From: JACKDW01 sp964621785
GTDB taxonomy: Bacteria; Myxococcota_A; Polyangia; Nannocystales; Nannocystaceae
Assembly: GCA_964621785.1 (NCBI GenBank)
Contig: CAZUPD010000024.1
Coordinates: 6,288-70,287, forward strand
DNA length: 64,000 bases
Direction of reading: 5' to 3'
A program made the translations under genes and the position numbers. Under the pieces are notes generated by a model, which did not search any database, was not told the origin of the DNA, and was given only the letters and a program-made list of their open reading frames with translations. This document shows positions 28,100 to 36,497 of the stretch, piece by piece (position 1 is the first letter of the stretch; each line of letters starts with the position of its first letter).

Positions 28100-28582
28100 A
28101 TGAACACGGTAACCTTCCGTATGCCTACTTTTCCCCGATTGCTCTCCACAGTCCTCATTTCGAGTTGCCTCGCATTTGCCCAGGGATGCGATGACGGCGG
28201 CGATGGAGGGTCGGAGTCCGATAGTTCGAACGCGTCTGAGACTGACGATGGGACGACGACGGAGGGTCCCGCCGATGTGTTTGTCGACGACATTTACCCG
28301 AACATCATCAGTCCCAATTGCTCGTGCCACGTCGGTGGCGAGGTCGGAGGGCTAGCGATGCCCGACGCGGATACCGCAAAAGCAAACCTGGTTTCGGCAG
28401 CGTCAGGTCAGTCCAGCCTCAGCCGGGTGGAGCCGGGAGATCCGGAAAATAGCTATATCATCCACAAACTGAAAGGTACCCAAGCCGATGTCGGTGGGAG
28501 CGGTGACCAGATGCCACAGGGCGGGGCGGCACTGTCGGACGGTGATATTTCTTCGATCGAGTCTTGGATCTCAGGGCTCTAA
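28100..28582 (+). CDS. Small cytochrome-c-like lipoprotein with an unusual CxCH motif
   Basis: Protein of 160 residues from ATG 28100 (GAGGGGG just upstream; the frame is open to 28037). It has a signal ending in the lipobox AQGC, an acidic Ser/Thr linker, then a domain like those of planctomycete-type cytochromes: IYPNIISPNCSCHVGG at the front and QMPQGGAALSDGDISSIESW at the end, with a Met suited as axial ligand. The heme motif reads Cys-Ser-Cys-His, with one residue between the cysteines instead of two. Covalent heme attachment is therefore uncertain. Convergent with the next gene. Confidence 0.8.
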   Translation: MNTVTFRMPTFPRLLSTVLISSCLAFAQGCDDGGDGGSESDSSNASETDDGTTTEGPADVFVDDIYPNIISPNCSCHVGGEVGGLAMPDADTAKANLVSAASGQSSLSRVEPGDPENSYIIHKLKGTQADVGGSGDQMPQGGAALSDGDISSIESWISGL

Positions 28583-28608
28583 GCAGGTTTACCGCCAGCT
28601 CAATTCAC

Positions 28609-28657
28609 GCAGACCATCCACGACGAGATCCGGCCGGGTCCGTCATGGATGGTCTGC
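28609..28657. terminator. Bidirectional stem-loop between convergent genes
   Basis: GCAGACCATCCA (28609-28620) and TGGATGGTCTGC (28646-28657) are perfect 12-base complements. They sit in the 109-bp space between convergent stops at 28582 and 28692. The loop contains a second small GC-rich palindrome. Confidence 0.7.
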
Positions 28658-28691
28658 CTGATCGGTGAACATACATCCTTGTCGAGGTCGT

Positions 28692-29648
28692 TTAGACACC
28701 CCGACAGGAAACGGATGTTCCGTCAAACTCGGGATTGTAGTTCTCGCAAGTCATATCTTCGGAACACCCGCAGGAGCCCTCGTAGCAGGTATCGGCGTAG
28801 TCGAGTGGTGCGCAGTCGGCATCACTTGCGCATTGGCAGACGCCTTCGGCACAGATCGAAGTTCCTTGCAGTCCGGCACAGTCTGAATCTTGGCCACACT
28901 CGCAGTGGTTGGTCTGGGTGTTACACACCGGGAAGTTTGGGACAACGCAATCAGCGTTTGAAGAACAGCCGTTGATGCAGAATTTAGCTTCGGTGCAGAG
29001 CGCGGTTGTATTTTTGCAAACTGTGATCTGCCCGCCCTCGATCGCTGGTGCTTGCACTTCTTCCTGGTTGATGTCCTCACACGACAGGAAATCTGACGGT
29101 GCATACACACACTTTCCGGCTCCGTCGAGATTGATACATGCCTGGGTTACTGCACAATCCGCTTGGGCGGCACAGTTGTCGCCAAACTCCCAGCCGCTGA
29201 ATTGGATTTGGCACTCCTCATCGTCGGTGCAGCCGGCGAAGTCGGTTGTGCAGAGGTTGTTGCTGCCGCAGGTGTAGCCCATGTCTTGGCCATCGAGGTT
29301 GCAGTCGCTGTCGTCCTCGCAGGACTCGAGGCAGAAGCTCGCCCCGTCGTCACCGGTTGTCGGATCTGTATCGCTCGTGCTCGGGTCATCGGTCGACGCG
29401 GTTGTCGGATCGTCGGTCGTGCCGACGCTTGTGCCGTCGGTCTCACCGGTCGTTTCGGATTGGGTTTCGGATTCGGACTCGGACTGCGTTTCGCCCGCGG
29501 TGTCGGACGCGGGACTCGTGCTAGGACCGACGGTACCCTGCGTGACAGAGCTGGTGGATGCATCGGTATCCATCGGGTCGTCCTTGCCACAGGCGACACA
29601 AAGGATGAGGGCGAGGATTGAGTAGGGAAGAGCTTTGACCAGACGCAT
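28692..29648 (-). CDS. Cys-rich lipoprotein with long Ser/Thr/Asp linker
   Basis: Protein of 318 residues with lipobox LCVACG, a Ser/Thr/Glu/Asp linker (about 22-100), then about 30 cysteines in repeats of the type CxxDxDCxxxxxCxxxxC. Examples are CQCASDADCAPLD and CECGQDSDCAGLQG. Such regions in myxobacteria form disulfide-rich, probably calcium-stabilised surface modules. I recognise no enzymatic domain. Upstream (29649-29823) is non-coding with no clear element. Confidence 0.82.
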   Translation of the reverse strand: MRLVKALPYSILALILCVACGKDDPMDTDASTSSVTQGTVGPSTSPASDTAGETQSESESETQSETTGETDGTSVGTTDDPTTASTDDPSTSDTDPTTGDDGASFCLESCEDDSDCNLDGQDMGYTCGSNNLCTTDFAGCTDDEECQIQFSGWEFGDNCAAQADCAVTQACINLDGAGKCVYAPSDFLSCEDINQEEVQAPAIEGGQITVCKNTTALCTEAKFCINGCSSNADCVVPNFPVCNTQTNHCECGQDSDCAGLQGTSICAEGVCQCASDADCAPLDYADTCYEGSCGCSEDMTCENYNPEFDGTSVSCRGV

Positions 29649-29823
29649 GGGGCGCGAGCATGTTCGAGCCGACGTCCGTTGTCAATGCATGTGTGCACGA
29701 ACTTGCCGTTGTCACTCTTCCGATTGCACACGTTTGGTGATGTGCTTCATAAATATGATGATACATTGATTTAGGACTCTTACCGGCAGCTCCTCCGACA
29801 CGACGTCGCTGATGGGTTCGGGG

Positions 29824-30312
29824 CTAGAACGAACGGACGTCACGCAGGTTGTGGATACAGTGTCCCCGTGGATCGACGAACCACGCAAACACACCGCCAC
29901 GTCCGGGTGTGTACATGCACTTGAGGATCCCCGCCATCGGAAAACCGGGAAATCGGTGCCCGAGCAAATGACTGGCGAGGGTCGACATGATCGGTTCATG
30001 ACCCACCAGCGCGACGGTTGCGTCGTCGTCGGCCGCGTCGGGCCATTCGAGCACCGTGCCAACAGAACCTTCGGACAGCGGGCGATGGACCTCGATCGCT
30101 TGTGTGTATCCACAATGATTTGCCACGTGCTCGGCAGTCTGCACCGCGCGGACCAACGGACTGGTGACGATGTGTGTCACGTGTTTGTCGGGCATCAGCT
30201 CGACTGTGCGCGTGATCGTGGCGCGACCGGACGTCGTCAGCCAGCGATTGCGGTCGCCCCCGGCGATCGAAGGATTCACAGCCTCGGCGTGACGTACGAG
30301 GATCAAATGCAT
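29824..30312 (-). CDS. sixA: Phosphohistidine phosphatase SixA-like protein
   Basis: Protein of 162 residues of the histidine phosphatase (phosphoglycerate mutase-like) superfamily. The catalytic RHA motif is at LVRHAEA (His 8), SPLVRAVQTAEH carries the second Arg, and LVGHEP the second His. SixA removes phosphate from phosphohistidine, for example on HPt domains or PTS proteins. The ATG lies 2 bases after the stop of the PI-PLC-like gene, so the two are co-transcribed, an odd pairing. Confidence 0.88.
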   Translation of the reverse strand: MHLILVRHAEAVNPSIAGGDRNRWLTTSGRATITRTVELMPDKHVTHIVTSPLVRAVQTAEHVANHCGYTQAIEVHRPLSEGSVGTVLEWPDAADDDATVALVGHEPIMSTLASHLLGHRFPGFPMAGILKCMYTPGRGGVFAWFVDPRGHCIHNLRDVRSF

Positions 30313-30314
30313 GT

Positions 30315-31337
30315 CTACTCACTAACTCCGTTGAGGGCATCGACAACCGCGACCAAATCCCCCTGCTGGAAATAGTCGATGCCGATGAAATTGGGCAGTC
30401 GCCCGGTTTGTTCGAGACAGTCGATCGCCCGCCCATAGATGACATCGTACTGGTTGACGATCATTGCATCTGGCTCAGAGGGCAGGTCAATGATGTTGTT
30501 GACCCAGTGATTGATGAGAAAGAGGTCGTTGTCGAGGCTGCCGCGGTTGAGTTCGCAGGAGAAGTCGTCGGGGCTCTTATGACTGTAGGGCGTATCCCAG
30601 ATGAGGTCCCAGGCGTGGTGGTACCAACCCGGCGGGGGGCTGCCGGACTCCGCGGTGACCAACAGGCGGGTGTCGGCGTCCACCATCTCGCCGAGGGTCG
30701 GCCACGGTGTATTATCTTCATGTGTGTACACGTAATTGACCAAGCCCGACGAGACGTAGTCGGCCTCGATCGCCGACGGCTCGACATGATCCTCGTAGAT
30801 GATCGCCAGAATCTCGTGGGGGTGTTGTTCGAGGAAGTCGCGGATGATCTCGACAACTTCGATGTGGGGCTGGCTGCCGAGACCACAGGGCCCGTGGCAC
30901 AGGGTGGTCTCGCCGTCTTCGAGGTAGACATCGAGCATCATGGCTCGGATCCCGGCGTCGAGCTGGTCTTGGACACCTTTTTGGTGGTTGGCGTTGAGTC
31001 CGTAGCCCTCGCTGACTGCGGAGTGGGCATTGTGTGTACAAGCAAATACAACTTCGTCGAACGGGCGGTCACACAGTTCCGCGTACCCGTTGCAGCGAAG
31101 TGGCTCCGAGTCCGTCGTTTCGTCGGAGTCTGAACCAGGCATTTGCGTGGTGCCTGGACCTGTATCGCTTGTATCGGTCGTGCCTGTGCTCGTACCCGTC
31201 GTACCGTCCGTCGATGACGGACTCGAGGTCTCGCTGGCCGACGATGTGGTCGACGTTCCCGTATCGCTACAGCCGGTGGCGAACAGTCCGACGAGCAACA
31301 CACCGAAGAAATGTTTCTGCGGAGGGCAGGAAGTCAC
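30315..31337 (-). CDS. PI-PLC X-domain lipoprotein
   Basis: Protein of 340 residues with lipobox LFATGC, a Ser/Thr/Asp linker to about residue 75, and a phosphatidylinositol-specific phospholipase C X-like TIM barrel. THNAHSA supplies the first catalytic His and LCHGPCG the second, with MMLDVYLEDGE and AIIYEDHVE as barrel motifs. Similar proteins occur in many myxobacteria. It presumably cleaves or binds phosphoinositol-type headgroups outside the cell. First gene of a pair with SixA. Confidence 0.87.
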   Translation of the reverse strand: MTSCPPQKHFFGVLLVGLFATGCSDTGTSTTSSASETSSPSSTDGTTGTSTGTTDTSDTGPGTTQMPGSDSDETTDSEPLRCNGYAELCDRPFDEVVFACTHNAHSAVSEGYGLNANHQKGVQDQLDAGIRAMMLDVYLEDGETTLCHGPCGLGSQPHIEVVEIIRDFLEQHPHEILAIIYEDHVEPSAIEADYVSSGLVNYVYTHEDNTPWPTLGEMVDADTRLLVTAESGSPPPGWYHHAWDLIWDTPYSHKSPDDFSCELNRGSLDNDLFLINHWVNNIIDLPSEPDAMIVNQYDVIYGRAIDCLEQTGRLPNFIGIDYFQQGDLVAVVDALNGVSE

Positions 31338-31432
31338 AGAACAAAACTATCAGCCTGTTGGCGACCCGTCTGCTCACCCGGGCGTGACATGGAGTGCCGA
31401 AAAATCCCCACCCATTCGACTTCGTGCGGCCC

Positions 31433-31888
31433 TCAAAGCCCGTAGGCATGGACGACGATCGTGCCGTCCGCGAAGTTGACGTGCCCGTGGCCCCAGATAT
31501 TGAGTGTGTTCACCCAGCGATAGGCTTCGTGCGAGCTGTGGAGCTCGGCATACTCCCAAAAATCCCCGATAGGTGCGTCGGGCCTCGGTCGACAGACACC
31601 TTCGCCACGCAGGGCCAGCTTTTGCCCGCCTTCGGTTGTGATGACGAGTTTGATGTCCATGTCGGCACGACCGTCGGCACGCATCCGCAGGTAGTCGATA
31701 CCTTCGATCGTTCCCGCGAGCTCCCCCTCGGCCTTGCCGGTAAACGCAACATCGAAGCGGGCGCCGTGTGGAGGGACGGCGGTCTTTCCTGCCAAGATGT
31801 CCCCGAGACTGACACCGAACTCGGTCGAGCCGGTGATCTGGAGGTTGAGCGTGTACAGTTTGCGAGCGTTGCTGAGATCGGGGGTCAT
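31433..31888 (-). CDS. DUF3237 family protein
   Basis: Protein of 151 residues from ATG 31888 (the frame is open to 31972, but homology starts at KLYTLNLQITG). It matches DUF3237, with GARFDVAFTGKAEGEL, YLRMRADGRADMD and YRWVNTLNIWGHG. It is a small all-beta cytosolic protein of unknown function with no signal peptide. It is separate from its neighbours and transcribed on the minus strand. Confidence 0.85.
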   Translation of the reverse strand: MTPDLSNARKLYTLNLQITGSTEFGVSLGDILAGKTAVPPHGARFDVAFTGKAEGELAGTIEGIDYLRMRADGRADMDIKLVITTEGGQKLALRGEGVCRPRPDAPIGDFWEYAELHSSHEAYRWVNTLNIWGHGHVNFADGTIVVHAYGL

Positions 31889-32070
31889 ACGGCCGAGCTT
31901 CGCGTGTCTTCCTAACCTGGTCAAACAAGCAGATTCACGCAGCTTCCATCTCAAATTCGTCTGGGTAAACACGGTTGGACTGCGCTAGAAAGCACATCTG
32001 TGCTGTCTCGACCCGAGAAGACCGCCGATGACACGGTTTGGGGTGATACCGTGGGCTATCGGAGAGCGGT

Positions 32071-33429
32071 ATGGGCAAAACGGTTTTTGATCAGGCACTG
32101 AGGGTCTTGGCCTGCGAAGCGTGTGGCGCACCGGTCCAGGGCACGATCGCCGGCGGTCGGGTTCGTTGCGACTACTGCAACGCGATCAACATTCTGCCCG
32201 CACGCGATGACCAGCGGGACAAGGCGACGCACCAGCACGCCAAGATCAGCGAGGGCGAACGTTACCAACGTCTGCGGGAACAGGACAACAAGCCGCTCAT
32301 GCCTCCCGCTTCCCTGCAGGGTCTGATGTCCCAAGGGCAACTCGCTGCGAATGCGGTGCCCGAGGCGACCAAGCAGTGGACACTGGCCTGTGACGAGGTG
32401 ACCAAAGGGGCATCTTTTGGTGCGAGCGAGCGACTGTTCTTCCTCGCCATCTTGCTATACGGCTACCTCTCGGAACAGGGGGACGAACTCAAGGTTCGGG
32501 CGCTGATCGAGACCTCGTTGCAGCACCTCGACGATCCGACGTTTCGCGCTGTTCTCCACGGGATGTTGTGCCGCAACGCCGCCCGCTTGGGGGACCACGA
32601 CGCGGCTGCCTACTGGCTGTCGCTGTGTGATCCACAAAGTGACAACCTTCAGGTCGATAGCTCCTACCGGTTGTCGGCCGCCTACTTGGCGACCGCCAAA
32701 CGCAACTTCGACGAGGTCGTGCGCCTGTTGGGGTCGCGGATCGACGATGTGCCGATCGCTGACAACAATGACTTTGTCTGTGGGGTGTTGCGGGCCAATG
32801 CCCTCGAACACACCGGTCAACTCGACCTCGCTGTCGAGCAGCTGATGCACTGGAGCTCCAAGTCCGGAACGGCCGTGCAGAAGATCGTCGCCGCCAATGC
32901 GAGCTTGCAGCTATGTGGCAAAAGCCTCAAACGTGCCATCACCCAGGCAGCGGAATTCGAGGCGTCGATCATCGAGACCAAGTCGGGGATCAAGGTCGGG
33001 AACATTGTGTTGCCGATCATCCTCACAAGCACCGTTATCCCCATCGTTGCCGGGGTCGGGTTTACGGCCTTCGACCCCGACATGATGGCCTGGCTGCTCC
33101 CGGTCCTTATCGTTGGCATGACAGGGCTCATCTTCGTGAGCGTGTTTCGCTCGATCGGTGCGGCTGCCCGCACGCGGGCTCAGCTCGAAAAGATCGGGGT
33201 GGCCGCGACCGGCACGATCCTGGCGATCGAGGGCACGGGAACACGGATCAACAACCAGCCGCAAATGAAGTTGCGCATGCGGATCGAAACCCCTGGTCAG
33301 CCGCCGTTTTTGGTCGAACACCGCGAGGTCATTCCGACCCACCAGCTCGCACAACTCCCGCTTGGTACCCAGCTCAATGTTCGCTACAACCCCAACGATC
33401 GGGCGATGTTGGCGATTATCCGCAATTAA
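32071..33429 (+). CDS. Zinc-ribbon protein with helical repeat region, two membrane helices and DUF3592-like end
   Basis: Protein of 452 residues with GGAG before the ATG. The N-terminal zinc ribbon (CEACG...CDYCN, residues 15-36) is followed by a helical TPR-like region (about 100-300). Two hydrophobic helices (about 310-330 and 342-362) come next, then a C-terminal beta domain resembling DUF3592 (ATGTILAIEGTG...LNVRYNPND). It is likely inner-membrane with soluble ends. Function unknown. It recalls the zinc-ribbon-plus-membrane layout of the pair at 9.8-10.9 kb. Confidence 0.8.
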   Translation: MGKTVFDQALRVLACEACGAPVQGTIAGGRVRCDYCNAINILPARDDQRDKATHQHAKISEGERYQRLREQDNKPLMPPASLQGLMSQGQLAANAVPEATKQWTLACDEVTKGASFGASERLFFLAILLYGYLSEQGDELKVRALIETSLQHLDDPTFRAVLHGMLCRNAARLGDHDAAAYWLSLCDPQSDNLQVDSSYRLSAAYLATAKRNFDEVVRLLGSRIDDVPIADNNDFVCGVLRANALEHTGQLDLAVEQLMHWSSKSGTAVQKIVAANASLQLCGKSLKRAITQAAEFEASIIETKSGIKVGNIVLPIILTSTVIPIVAGVGFTAFDPDMMAWLLPVLIVGMTGLIFVSVFRSIGAAARTRAQLEKIGVAATGTILAIEGTGTRINNQPQMKLRMRIETPGQPPFLVEHREVIPTHQLAQLPLGTQLNVRYNPNDRAMLAIIRN

Positions 33430-33472
33430 ACATGTGCGTACATAAGTGTTGCGGCATCGACGTGCGGACTTC

Positions 33473-34867
33473 CTATGGCCCGAGCAGCTCGGCTGTCTCG
33501 TTTGCCGCTCGCTCGCCGCTTTGCAACGCACCTTCCATGTATCCACACCATTCGCTCGCGGTTTCGGTGCCGGCCCACAAGACCCGCCCCCAGGGTTTGC
33601 GCAGGGCAGGCCCGAACCGTTCCATGTTGCCCGGACTCATCACTCCGACGGGGCACCCGCGGGCCCACGGATCGGCGGACCAATCCTTTTCGAGATAGCC
33701 TATGGGATCGACGGCCTGGGGGCCGAGGCAGCGCACCAGTTCTGTCACAACCCGTTCCCGGCGCTCGACGGGTGAACAGGTGCCCCATCGACGGGCTTGA
33801 TCACCGCCGAAAAACGCGACGAGGGCGGGCTGTTTGCCGCTGGCATCGGTGTTGTCGCACACAAAGCACAGCGGGCCGTCGGTGCTGACGAGCTCACCGC
33901 TCAACTGGGTGTCGCGCCACCACGTACTCGAGTAGGTGAGTATACATTTGATTAAGGAACCCTGGGGCATCCGCTGCGACAACTGAAGACGCAGGGGAGG
34001 AGGCGTGGGGGAAAAGTCGATGCGTGCACACAGTGCGGGGGGAATGGCGATAATACAGGCTTGGGCTGTCCAGGTTTGCTCGCCCGCCTCGAGGGTGACT
34101 CCGTCGCGCGACTGACAAATTTTGGTGACCGGATGTCCGAGGAGGACGCTTCCCGACGGAAGTCGGCTGGCGAGACCTTCGGCGAGTTGCTGGGCCCCGC
34201 CGAGGATTCGCTGCTCCTGTGCCCCGCCCGCGAACTCGGCGAGTTTGAGGAGTCCGCCACCTGATTGCATATAAAACAAAAAGTACAACAGGGAGATTTC
34301 GGCGGGTTCGGCCCCCAAAACGACCCGGGTGAGTGCGTCGATCAGACCGCGGACAACTGGGTTGACGATGTTGCGGCGTTTCCAAGCTTCGAGCGAGATG
34401 CCGTCGAACAGCTGTGCACGGGATTCATCCCAGGGTGTGTCTACACTGATCTGCCTGCGCAGCCGGTCGAGATGGGACAACGCGCTGTGGAGTTCGAGTA
34501 GGGCGAGGGGAGACACCCGCGGGATCGAGGCGCGATAAGTCGATAGTTTGCCGCGGTCGTCAAGGCGTTTGCGTCCGCTGTGGAAGCTGGGGAACCTTGC
34601 GAGACCGAGTTCATCTGCCAGTCGCAGGACGCGGGATTGATCTGGACCGACCCATTGACCCCCGAGATCGACGGGCATCAGAGGTGGTTTTCCGAGCTGG
34701 GCAAAGCCGGGTTCCTGGACCGAAGTCGGACCCACCGTCCATGTTCGACCTCCGACCCGTGTGCGGGCCTCGAACACACGTACGTTTCGTCCGGCTTCGA
34801 CAATCCAGCGAGCAGCTTGGAGTCCCGCGAGGCCCGCCCCGACAACAACCACATCGGTTCGTTGCAT
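33473..34867 (-). CDS. Flavin monoamine oxidase
   Basis: FAD enzyme of 464 residues. The N-terminal VVGAGLAGLQAA dinucleotide motif and EARTRVGGRTW are typical of the amine oxidase family. The C-terminal RVLWAGTETASEWCGYMEGA closes the FAD site. It likely oxidises a primary amine or amino acid side chain; whether it is MAO-like or polyamine oxidase-like cannot be decided. Divergent from the MATE gene. Confidence 0.92.
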   Translation of the reverse strand: MQRTDVVVVGAGLAGLQAARWIVEAGRNVRVFEARTRVGGRTWTVGPTSVQEPGFAQLGKPPLMPVDLGGQWVGPDQSRVLRLADELGLARFPSFHSGRKRLDDRGKLSTYRASIPRVSPLALLELHSALSHLDRLRRQISVDTPWDESRAQLFDGISLEAWKRRNIVNPVVRGLIDALTRVVLGAEPAEISLLYFLFYMQSGGGLLKLAEFAGGAQEQRILGGAQQLAEGLASRLPSGSVLLGHPVTKICQSRDGVTLEAGEQTWTAQACIIAIPPALCARIDFSPTPPPLRLQLSQRMPQGSLIKCILTYSSTWWRDTQLSGELVSTDGPLCFVCDNTDASGKQPALVAFFGGDQARRWGTCSPVERRERVVTELVRCLGPQAVDPIGYLEKDWSADPWARGCPVGVMSPGNMERFGPALRKPWGRVLWAGTETASEWCGYMEGALQSGERAANETAELLGP

Positions 34868-34925
34868 AGCCGGGGTGTATCAGACACCATCGTCATCGAG
34901 AATCGGAATTGGCGCTGTGGTAGTT

Positions 34926-34941
34926 ATGTCTTTTGAGACAT
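34926..34941. promoter_or_regulatory. Inverted repeat ATGTCT-TTTG-AGACAT between divergent genes
   Basis: Perfect 6-bp arms around the same TTTG loop as the repeat at 3186-3211. The shared core is ATGTCW-TTTG-WGACATGT. It is 59 bases from the amine oxidase start and 179 from the MATE start. Candidate operator. Confidence 0.4.
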
Positions 34942-35119
34942 GTCAAAGCTGATGAACACCGTTAGGAAGGTCACAACTCGGTTCCAAAAAAGGCTGTCAC
35001 TGCGGTTGTTTGCTGACTTCGATTGTGTAACTAGTGCGATTCGAGGTCGTTGACCTCGTAGTGGGAAAGTCGCGTAAGGTTAGCAACCGGGTTTTCGTCC
35101 GGGATTTGTTCGGTGTCGA

Positions 35120-36490
35120 ATGCCCCCATCGCAAACATCGTCGGTATCCGACTTCAGCTGGCACACGCTGTTGAAGCTTGCGTGGCCGGTCGTCGTGGCC
35201 CGATCGACACAGGCTGTCATCGGGTTTTGCGATGCGCTGATGACCGCTCCGCTCGGTGAGGCCGCATTGGCGGCAACCACCACTGGCGCGCTGAACTCGT
35301 TCGCGGTGGTGATCCTGCCGATGGGAACGATCTTCATCATCCAAAGTCTCGCCTCGCAACTCAAGGGCAAGGGGGACTATGCCGCCGCGAGGCGGTACGC
35401 CTACTACGGACTGATCGTCACGCTGATCACCGGCGTGTTGGCGATTGTCGCCACGGATGCCGTCGATCCGCTCCTGCGACTCCTCGACCTTGAACCCGTT
35501 GTGCACGCGCTGATGTGCGACTACTTGGTGATCCGACTGTTCGCCGTGTTGCCACTACTCGGGATCGAGGTGCTCGGGAGCTGGTACGGAGGTCTCGGCA
35601 ATACCCACATGTACATGGCGTCGGGGATCGTCGCCATGGTCGTCAATGTGTTTTGCAATTGGTTGCTGATTCAAGGAAATTGGGGGGCACCCGCCCTCGG
35701 CGTCCAAGGAGCGGCCTACGCCAGTGTTATCGCTAGTTGGGTGAGCTTTGTCGGTGTCTTGGCCCTGTTCGCCAGTCAGCGGTATGTCCCCGAGAAGGTC
35801 ACGGGACCACTCAAGTTGCGCATGCACGAAATGTTGCGGATGCTGCGTTTTGGGATTCCCAACGGGATCAACTGGTTTCTCGAGTTTGCTGCGTTCACCC
35901 TGTTTATCAACGTGGTCGTAGCGGATCTCGGGACAACGGTTCTCGCCGCAACTATGGCCGTCATGGCCGTCAACTCGGTTTCGGCAATGCCGGGGTTTGG
36001 GATCACGTCATCTGGGGCGATCCTCGTCGGGCAGGCGATCGGCGCTGGCTTGTTTGCTCAGGTTCGCGTGGTTGTCAAACGCACCGTGGTCATGGCGATG
36101 GTTTGGCAGGGGTTCGTCGGACTCCTCTACTTGGTGTTTCCGGGGTTTGTGATGTCCCTGTTTGCACCCGAAATCGGTACAGGTGAGTTGCTCGAGGTCG
36201 CCACCGTGCTGTTGATGATCAGCGTCGCGTGGCAGTTGTTCGATGCGATCGGCATGACGATGTCCGAAGCGCTACGCGGCGCGGGGGACACGGCATGGCC
36301 GATGTGGGCCCGGCTGTTCGTCGCGTGGATTGTTTGGATGCCTGCGAGCTATCTGTGGATCACGATCTACGACGGCGGATATGTGGGTGCGATGGTTTCG
36401 GTCGTTGGGTACCTCGCCGTGTTGGCGGCCGCGTTGACGTACCGCTTCTATGCGGGCGCGTGGCGAGAGATCGAACTCACCGGGACATGA
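35120..36490 (+). CDS. MATE-family efflux transporter
   Basis: Inner-membrane protein of 456 residues with twelve predicted helices in two MatE halves. The N-terminal half has LGEAALAATTTGALNSF, and the second half GILVGQA-like and RGAGDTAWPMWARLF motifs typical of NorM/DinF relatives. It exports cationic compounds or drugs using a sodium or proton gradient. It stops only 7 bases before the convergent carotenoid oxygenase stop, with no terminator between them. Confidence 0.93.
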   Translation: MPPSQTSSVSDFSWHTLLKLAWPVVVARSTQAVIGFCDALMTAPLGEAALAATTTGALNSFAVVILPMGTIFIIQSLASQLKGKGDYAAARRYAYYGLIVTLITGVLAIVATDAVDPLLRLLDLEPVVHALMCDYLVIRLFAVLPLLGIEVLGSWYGGLGNTHMYMASGIVAMVVNVFCNWLLIQGNWGAPALGVQGAAYASVIASWVSFVGVLALFASQRYVPEKVTGPLKLRMHEMLRMLRFGIPNGINWFLEFAAFTLFINVVVADLGTTVLAATMAVMAVNSVSAMPGFGITSSGAILVGQAIGAGLFAQVRVVVKRTVVMAMVWQGFVGLLYLVFPGFVMSLFAPEIGTGELLEVATVLLMISVAWQLFDAIGMTMSEALRGAGDTAWPMWARLFVAWIVWMPASYLWITIYDGGYVGAMVSVVGYLAVLAAALTYRFYAGAWREIELTGT

Positions 36491-36497
36491 TACCTAC

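Noticed and set aside
34580..34936. Plus-strand small genes within 34.5-34.9 kb
   Set aside because: They overlap the FAD-binding N-terminus of the amine oxidase on the other strand and show no family features.
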